A stretch of 64,000 bases of DNA, from contig JABACO010000010.1 in NCBI GenBank assembly GCA_013339895.1, forward strand, positions 5,007,585 through 5,071,584, in the 5' to 3' direction. The position numbers and the translations under genes were made by a program. The notes beneath the pieces were generated by a model. That model had not been told where the DNA came from. It was given only the letters and a program-made list of their open reading frames with translations, and made no database searches. This DNA comes from Ephydatia muelleri. Lineage: Eukaryota; Porifera; Demospongiae; Spongillida; Spongillidae. The number at the start of each line of letters is the position of its first letter. Positions within the stretch are counted from its first letter, which is position 1. Of the stretch, positions 58,674 through 64,000 are shown piece after piece.

Positions 58674-60443
58674 AGGATCAGAAAAGATAATTCACAATCT
58701 CAGAGAAGTATTGTAACAGCATTGGAGTGACCCTGATTTTGCAGTCATTAAAATTGACATGCAGAATGCTTTCAATCTTGTATCTCGTGATGCTGTACTT
58801 CAGCAGTGTTTCTTACACTTCCCAGAGATTTACCCTTGAACATGCTGGTGCTACTCACAACACCCAATACTCTGGCATCCTGTTGGTACAATTTCATTGG
58901 CATCAGGGGTTCAGCAGGGTGATCCTCTAGGCCCTCTACTATTTGCTCTAGTCCTTCAATCAGTCCTGAGACAGTTGGCAGCAGACCCACAATGTCAACA
59001 ACTCTTGTTTAATGCATGGTACCTAGATGACAGGGCTCTGGCTGGTCCAGGCTCTGCTGTTCTCAGGGCTTTAGAGGTCCTAGGTACAGAGGGCAAGCCA
59101 AATGGCCTGATCATCAACCAGTCAAAATGCAAACTGTTTAGTCCCAATGCAGATACCTTTCAACGTTTCAACTCCTGCATTCCTACATCAACTACACCTA
59201 ACCTTGAAATTCTGGGGGCACCAATTGGAAGTCCCGAATTTTGCGGTGACTACATTGAGTCAAAAAGAAAACAGGCTTGTTCTCTTCTCCATCTTTTACC
59301 TAAGTTGTGCGACCCTCAAGTGTCCATTTTGCTACTTCGCCATTGTGCGAGCTTCTGCAAGCTGTCCCATCTAGGTCGCTCCATTCCACCTTGTGATTCT
59401 TCACTACAGCAGTTTACTTGTTTTGATGAAGATGTCCTCCAATGTGCAGCATTTGAACTAACACATTCAGCCACTAAACAAGTTCAACTTCCACTTCGGT
59501 TTGGTGGTCTAGGTTTGAGATCAGTCTCTAACCACTCCCCTAGTGCATACATTGCATCTTTAGTCCAATGCTATCGACATCACAAATGCTCCTAATGTGT
59601 CTCAAAGTCTCAAAGAGGCTATAGCTTTCTACAACTCAAAGGTTGATCCTGCTGATGCAATGACGTAACTAGCTCTCCTCCACAGCAGCACCACCTTTCA
59701 GGTAGAATCGAAGAAACTTTCTTCAAGACTCTTCTTAATAACAGTATGCTTGTACCAGAGCATGACTTAGAGCAGTGTCAAGTCCTTTTAAAATGGTGGC
59801 TAGGTATACCTATCTCCTCCACTGACAGTAAATGTTTTCTTTGTTCTAAGACTCTTGATCCAGATGGCCACCATGCTCTTACATGTCGGTCTGGAGGTGA
59901 CACCATCGTACGGCAAAAAAAACTAAGGGACTGTTTTGCCAATCTGTGCTCTAAAGCATGCCTATCTCCTCAACTGGAGAAAGGTCCAGGCATAGACTTC
60001 TCTAGACCAGCTGATGTACTGGTGCCAAATTGGTCTCTCTCCCACCCTGCAGCATTTGACCTAAAAGTCATCCATCTGCTAAATACAGATCTCATTCTGG
60101 AAGCGAGATTGGCTTCAGGCAATTCTGCAGAATGTGGCGAGGTAAGGAAGCATGCCAATAATGATGAAATGTGTTCAGAGTTGGGCTGGACGTGTATTCC
60201 ATTAGTGGTGGAAGTTTATGGTGGTTGGGGATGTGAAGCCCAAGAATGCTTCTCAAGATTGAGCAAGAGACTTGCCATGCAAATGGGACTATCTGACAAT
60301 GAAGCACTGAGCCAAATCTACTGCCTGCTGGGTGTCACGCTAATGCGGCAGAATGCTAGAGCCATCCTGCTGAGATGCTTCCATATTCCCCTTCATGAAT
60401 GTTAATTACATATATAATTATAATTTAAATGTGACACATTATT
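57153..60443 (+). mobile_element. Longest RLE-type non-LTR retroelement copy, coding region broken
   Basis: In order: Cys-rich N-terminus, two zinc fingers, reverse transcriptase (RPIAVGE block, SGVQQGDPLGPLLF, YLDD active site at 59020-59031), then a zinc knuckle CFLC...HHALTC and a PD-(D/E)XK-type endonuclease block RPADVLVPNWSLSHPAAFDL (about 60003-60065). This order, one ORF with finger N-terminus, RT and a C-terminal restriction-like endonuclease, is that of R2/NeSL-like non-LTR elements. Damage: frame change near 58670, in-frame TAA at 58714 and TGA at 58837, and two frame changes between 59570 and 59690. The 3' end runs into AT-rich DNA with TTA repeats. Its first 125 bp of left flank are an inverted copy of its own 3' end. 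Confidence 0.85.
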
Positions 60444-60529
60444 ATTATTTGTGTATGTATTCCCATTTATTGCTGATTATTATTATTTTATTATTATTAT
60501 TATTAATAATAATACAAGATACAAGAGAA

Positions 60530-61229
60530 TACATGAATGGGAATTATTATTAATATGCTACCACCTTGTGAACAAATTGAGTCAGCTGCAATAGTAGACA
60601 CTAACCTGTGGAGAACGAAACTAATTGATCTCCCTGTTGGACTTCAGACTCTGATCTCAATGTACCCATGGCAGAGCACAGTAAGGGATGATCACTGTAG
60701 CACCAAGCCACCCATGGGAAGAGCTCAGAACATTGTACATTGCATTCATCCAGGATCATTTGTCGAGAAACAAGGTTGAATGCATACTTCAAATCAATCT
60801 TGATAACGACACTATCATCTTCATTCCCATGCTCCTCAACACAGCAACGTAAAACTATGTACTACCTTCTCAACCACATTGACAAGCAACTCCCAGTTGG
60901 TGAGGAGAGAAAAATTCAGAAGCCTTCATCTTTTCGATTAGACATAGGCATTTGCTGGCTAGACGCCTCAATGATTCTCCAACTGCTATTGGGCGAATGT
61001 CTGGAGGAGAACCAGGTTTATCTATGGACAGGGCAACCAGGTTACCACCAGCAATGAACTTGGAGATTGCTTTTGGAACCTTTCCTGATGCTAAAAGATT
61101 CACAATAACTTTTAAGGGAAGAACAGATAGGTGTCTGTAAAGTAACCTCAGCAGCATCAAGTAAATGCTGAACTCACAATCCAGATGATCCACTAGCTGT
61201 TGCTTTTGGCAAGATCTTAAGATGGACAT
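60530..61229 (-). mobile_element. RLE-type retroelement fragment with RT core, opposite orientation
   Basis: The minus frames give PPDIRPIAVGESLRRLASKC followed by HQLGVACQCG (60870-61229), then AFNLVSRQMILDECN ... VQQGDQL (60601-60792). This is only the middle of the reverse transcriptase, cut before the YxDD site at about 60540 and interrupted by frame changes. TTA repeats flank both sides. Confidence 0.75.
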
Positions 61230-61372
61230 TATTATTATTATTATTATTATTTTATGTTAAAAATATTAATATTTTATTATTATTAGGTAACAATAATAAA
61301 TATATGGTAAATGTGTGTATGAATCACTTATTAATTACAGTTACTCCATTAAACTAAACGATAACACAAAAC

Positions 61373-62006
61373 TCATACAAAAAACTCTTTATCTTCACTG
61401 TCCACCTTCATTGTCCCCAACACGGAAGCTGCATTGCCCCGTTGGATGGTAACTGATAGTCTCTGGGTAAGGTGAGCATAGGAGCTAGCTTCACCAGACA
61501 CCTGCCTCAACCGATGACCCCAACTCTTTAAGGAACTCAGTTGTCTTTGGTGCAAACACTCCAGTCGTCTTTATTGCCACTGGAGTGAAAAAGTGGCATG
61601 AGTCAAGGTGTTTATATTCTGCATCTTCCTATCTTCAGCCTTTTGAGCAACTGCTCCAACTTGTTGTGCAGCACCTGCTGAGTAAGATATCTGGACACGT
61701 TGCATCCCACACTAGAAGTTGGCCACATTTCCAAGGGACAATTGAGACACCATCAGGTCGCTTCCCATCTGAGCGATACAGATCTGAAGGCTCCAAACGT
61801 GATGGAACATGTGCCACAGCCAAAGCTCTGTGTATGATGTCATTAACAGCTGAATGGCGGTGGTACCGTCCTGCGCTCTTTCTGCAGCTTAAGCCATGTG
61901 TGGCAAACAGAGAAACCTCTGCCCCACAGTGTTGGCAGGTATGACTTCTGCATAGAGGTAATCCTAGACGTAGTCCCATAGAGATTCTCACAGTGGCATC
62001 ATCCAT
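61373..62006 (-). mobile_element. 3' fragment of a second RLE-type retroelement family
   Basis: The minus frame 61635-62006 has a zinc knuckle (CQHCG ... THGLSC), RYHRHSAVNDIIHRALAVAH, then GKRPDGVSIVPWKCGQLLVW followed by DATCPD, the endonuclease core. A later frame (61373-61555) keeps the tail HRLRQVSGEASSYAHLTQRL. This differs clearly from the family at 57153-60443: RPDG in place of RPAD, and WDAT in place of FDLK. Frame changes separate the parts. Confidence 0.75.
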
Positions 62007-62570
62007 GCGTAGTCCCCGTTATGATACTGGTAGGGCATTTAACCATGCGCCAGACTCCTTACAAGATGCCGCATCGGGCTTTGAAGCGTGCTGAGGAGGA
62101 GCAGCTGGTTCATTTGTCTCTGCCTTCTTCCTCTGCAGCGAAGGAGAAAGCGAATAAGGCCTTTGTAATCAAATGGGAGAAGTACAAGATCATTGAAGCA
62201 GTTCTAAACTCTGGGGATTTTGACAGCTATATCCATATCTATATGGGTCAGTTTCCGAGAAAATGAAAAGTGGCGTATATATATTAAAAGTTATAAAAAT
62301 GCTTCACGGTTTGAATCGCTAACTCCATAACGGTTTAAGCTATCAACTTCCTATTTCGAACACTTCGTACCACACCACTTCTCTCTACTATAATCGACTT
62401 TGGTGTCTTACCCTTGCTCCTCGCCGACGTTGCAAGGCACAATACCCCAGGGGTTCAAAATCCAGGTAGCTCCCTGCAGGAATGTTCAAATCCGCTTCAA
62501 AATCGATATGCACGTATAGGAGTCCTGTCACTATTGATTTCTGCAGATCGTTGAATTTTACATCTTCTGT

Positions 62571-62740
62571 TATGGAGATGCAGCAATGCAAAGTAAGTCC
62601 ACTTTTCCCGTTCGAATGGCGCCTTTCTCAGTCCCTGAACCGCTTCCATTCTCCCGATAAAAAAGGAGAAAAAGGAGAAAAGAGAAAGGCGCAATTCGAG
62701 CGGGAAACGTGGACTTACTTTGCATTGCTGCATCTCCATA
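62571..62740. repeat. Hairpin with about 60-nt arms
   Basis: The left arm tatggagatgcagcaatgca ... pairs with the right arm ... tgcattgctgcatctccata around a purine-rich loop with gaaaaaggagaaaa. The sequence upstream (62236-62570) resembles 63123-63300, and both begin with tatatgggtcagtttccgag, so this is part of a repeated foldback family. Confidence 0.75.
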
Positions 62741-62766
62741 ACGGAGGAGGTGACAGGCAGAGCTGC

Positions 62767-62874
62767 CGCGATATATCGTTTATATATCGCGATAATATCG
62801 TTTATATATCGCGATATGCGATATAATCGCGATATGCGATATATCGCGATATTTTTTTAGTCATATCGCGATAC
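62767..62874. repeat. Cluster of TCGCGA-centred palindromes
   Basis: Five TCGCGA hexamers lie within about 105 bp (near 62787, 62809, 62827, 62843 and 62865), mostly inside larger ATATCGCGATAT palindromes and joined by TATATCG and ATATGCG variants. Confidence 0.9.
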
Positions 62875-63122
62875 AAACGTGCATGGGATATACAGAGATA
62901 GACGGAAGAATAGACGGAGAAAGACGAAAATATACGAAAAGTCATTCAGCAGTGCAACTAGTGTTTGGCCGCACACATACATTCGAATTCCGCTGCGGTG
63001 CTGCGTACATGTACATAAACATGCATACTGTAAATTATCCGCCCCATCGAAATAAAAATCAGCCGCCCGTGTAAGTATTTGAACGTGTAACCGCGAACGC
63101 TTACAATAAGTCACCATATTAT

Positions 63123-63350
63123 ATATGGGTCAGTTTCCGAGAAAATGAGCCTTCGCTATATATACAGGGTATGAACCCGTCATAACTTTCGGCAGGAGTA
63201 ATCAAATCGCTTCAAATTCGGTTTGTAGGTAGAGGGGTCCTATAGCTATTGATCCGTTCTGTTCGTTAATTTTCACTCTATCTGTTGCGGAGATACAGGC
63301 GTGCAAAGTTAATGCACATTTCCTGCTCGATTTGCCCAGGCAACCCTAGT
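63123..63350 (+). repeat. Diverged copy of the foldback family at 62236-62740
   Basis: Shares tatatgggtcagtttccgag, aaatcgcttcaaa-like and gaggtcctatagctattgat-like blocks and gttgcggagatacaggcgtgc with the earlier copy. It also has aactttcggcaggag, the end motif of the element at 25992-26133. The second arm of the hairpin is missing. Confidence 0.5.
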
Positions 63351-63421
63351 TCCATTCTCCCATTCCGCATGAATATTAATCACTTCCTTGTTCCGCCCAA
63401 TCTCCGCCTTAAACTAAAAGC

Positions 63422-63585
63422 CGGCATACACGGGGCGACTTCCTGCCGATTTGTCGCATGCAACTCAAATGAATATGGACAAATGTTCCGCAAACCATCA
63501 GTAAACTAAACAATTACGGAACTTTTACCTATATTCATTCGAGTTGCATGCGACAAGTCGGCAGGAAGTCGCCCCATGTATGCCG
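63422..63585. mobile_element. Hairpin element with about 55-nt near-perfect inverted repeats
   Basis: The left arm starts CGGCATACACGGGGCGACTT and the right arm, read inverted, starts CGGCATACATGGGGCGACTT. Arms run to gaatat and atattc and enclose a loop of about 55 nt. No ORF. Probably a MITE; target duplications are not obvious. Confidence 0.75.
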
Positions 63586-63589
63586 ACCT

Positions 63590-64000
63590 TAAGCTATATA
63601 GCCGTTCGCAACTCAGTGTCTGTTTGTTTTTTGTTCATTTTCTGAGGTCAAAGAAGATGAGTTATATGACGAGCGTACCGAATTAACGAATCCAAGTGAA
63701 TGGTTGTCAGCTAGCAGCGGCCTGATGGTTGTCGCCGCCTCCCACGTCGCGGACGCGCGTAAGGATTTTTTTTTCCTAGTCACTCGCATCACCGTTCGGT
63801 ACCTAGTAGTGTATTATAAAGCTTTCCCACATTTGCTTGTTTAACTTCATTCCTGTCACGCCCACTCGGCTACACTGCAAGGATGCTATAACTTAGCTCA
63901 CATAGCACGTGAACATGCACTACGCACTTGCATTTTTACCTGCCACACACCTACCTACTGTATCTTTGCACACACAAACACGTCCACGCCACACACATGG
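63590..64000. other. No identifiable feature
   Basis: No ORF or repeat that I can support. Composition is locally higher in CG (63720-63770), which may reflect a nearby promoter. Confidence 0.3.

Overview
The window looks like a piece of animal nuclear genome. Genes are split by GT-AG introns, several exons are symmetrical phase 1-1 modules coding for extracellular domains, and two conserved eukaryotic genes can be read exon by exon: the 26S proteasome ATPase Rpt2/PSMC1 and the Golgi protein YIPF3. Lineage-specific receptor-like proteins (Ig plus FN3, LDL-receptor class A), an intronless 7TM receptor, many retroelement fragments and abundant CA tracts and TACATGTA-type palindromes suggest a non-bilaterian or early-branching metazoan. 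A sponge is my best guess, but it is an inference and not proven by the sequence.

Layout. 0-5 kb: an intronless 7TM receptor and an intronless bacterial-type PI-PLC, both on the minus strand. 5-10 kb: gene-poor, with one retroelement 3' fragment. 10.4-20.2 kb: a tandem segmental duplication of about 3.6 kb. Copy A carries an apparently intact Ig/FN3 single-pass membrane protein gene, and copy B carries its decayed twin. Copy B was then hit by a palindromic duplication, a 170-bp hairpin element and a 2.4-kb element at 17720-20119. That last element has 17-bp terminal inverted repeats, a 7-bp target duplication and a 427-aa ORF of no family I recognise. Copy A preserves the empty site, so the insertion is documented within the window. 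21.5-23.9 kb: a 165-bp satellite array of about 15 units. 26.4-29.6 kb: a three-exon gene for a ubiquitin-like-domain protein.

31.4-49.1 kb is the housekeeping core. YIPF3 (minus strand) and PSMC1 (plus strand, 13 exons, 443 aa) are arranged head to head, with only about 200 bp between the first YIPF3 exon I can resolve and the PSMC1 start codon. Their introns hold most of the repeats: CA arrays, a 15-bp array of about 800 bp, a 31-bp array that runs into a PSMC1 splice acceptor, a hAT remnant, two complete but non-autonomous Tc1/mariner elements, and two copies of a short inverted-repeat element. 52.3-54.6 kb: a six-exon type I membrane protein with two LDLa domains. 55-62 kb: a pile-up of non-LTR retroelement copies with reverse transcriptase and restriction-like endonuclease domains, in both orientations; the longest, at 57153-60443, is broken by frameshifts and stops. 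62-64 kb: foldback elements and a cluster of TCGCGA palindromes.

The genes do not form one pathway. PSMC1 acts in the proteasome lid-base gate, YIPF3 in the Golgi, and the membrane proteins are probably surface receptors. The supplied open frames sometimes begin at TTG or GTG, so I re-chose starts at ATG codons and exon limits at splice consensus sites.
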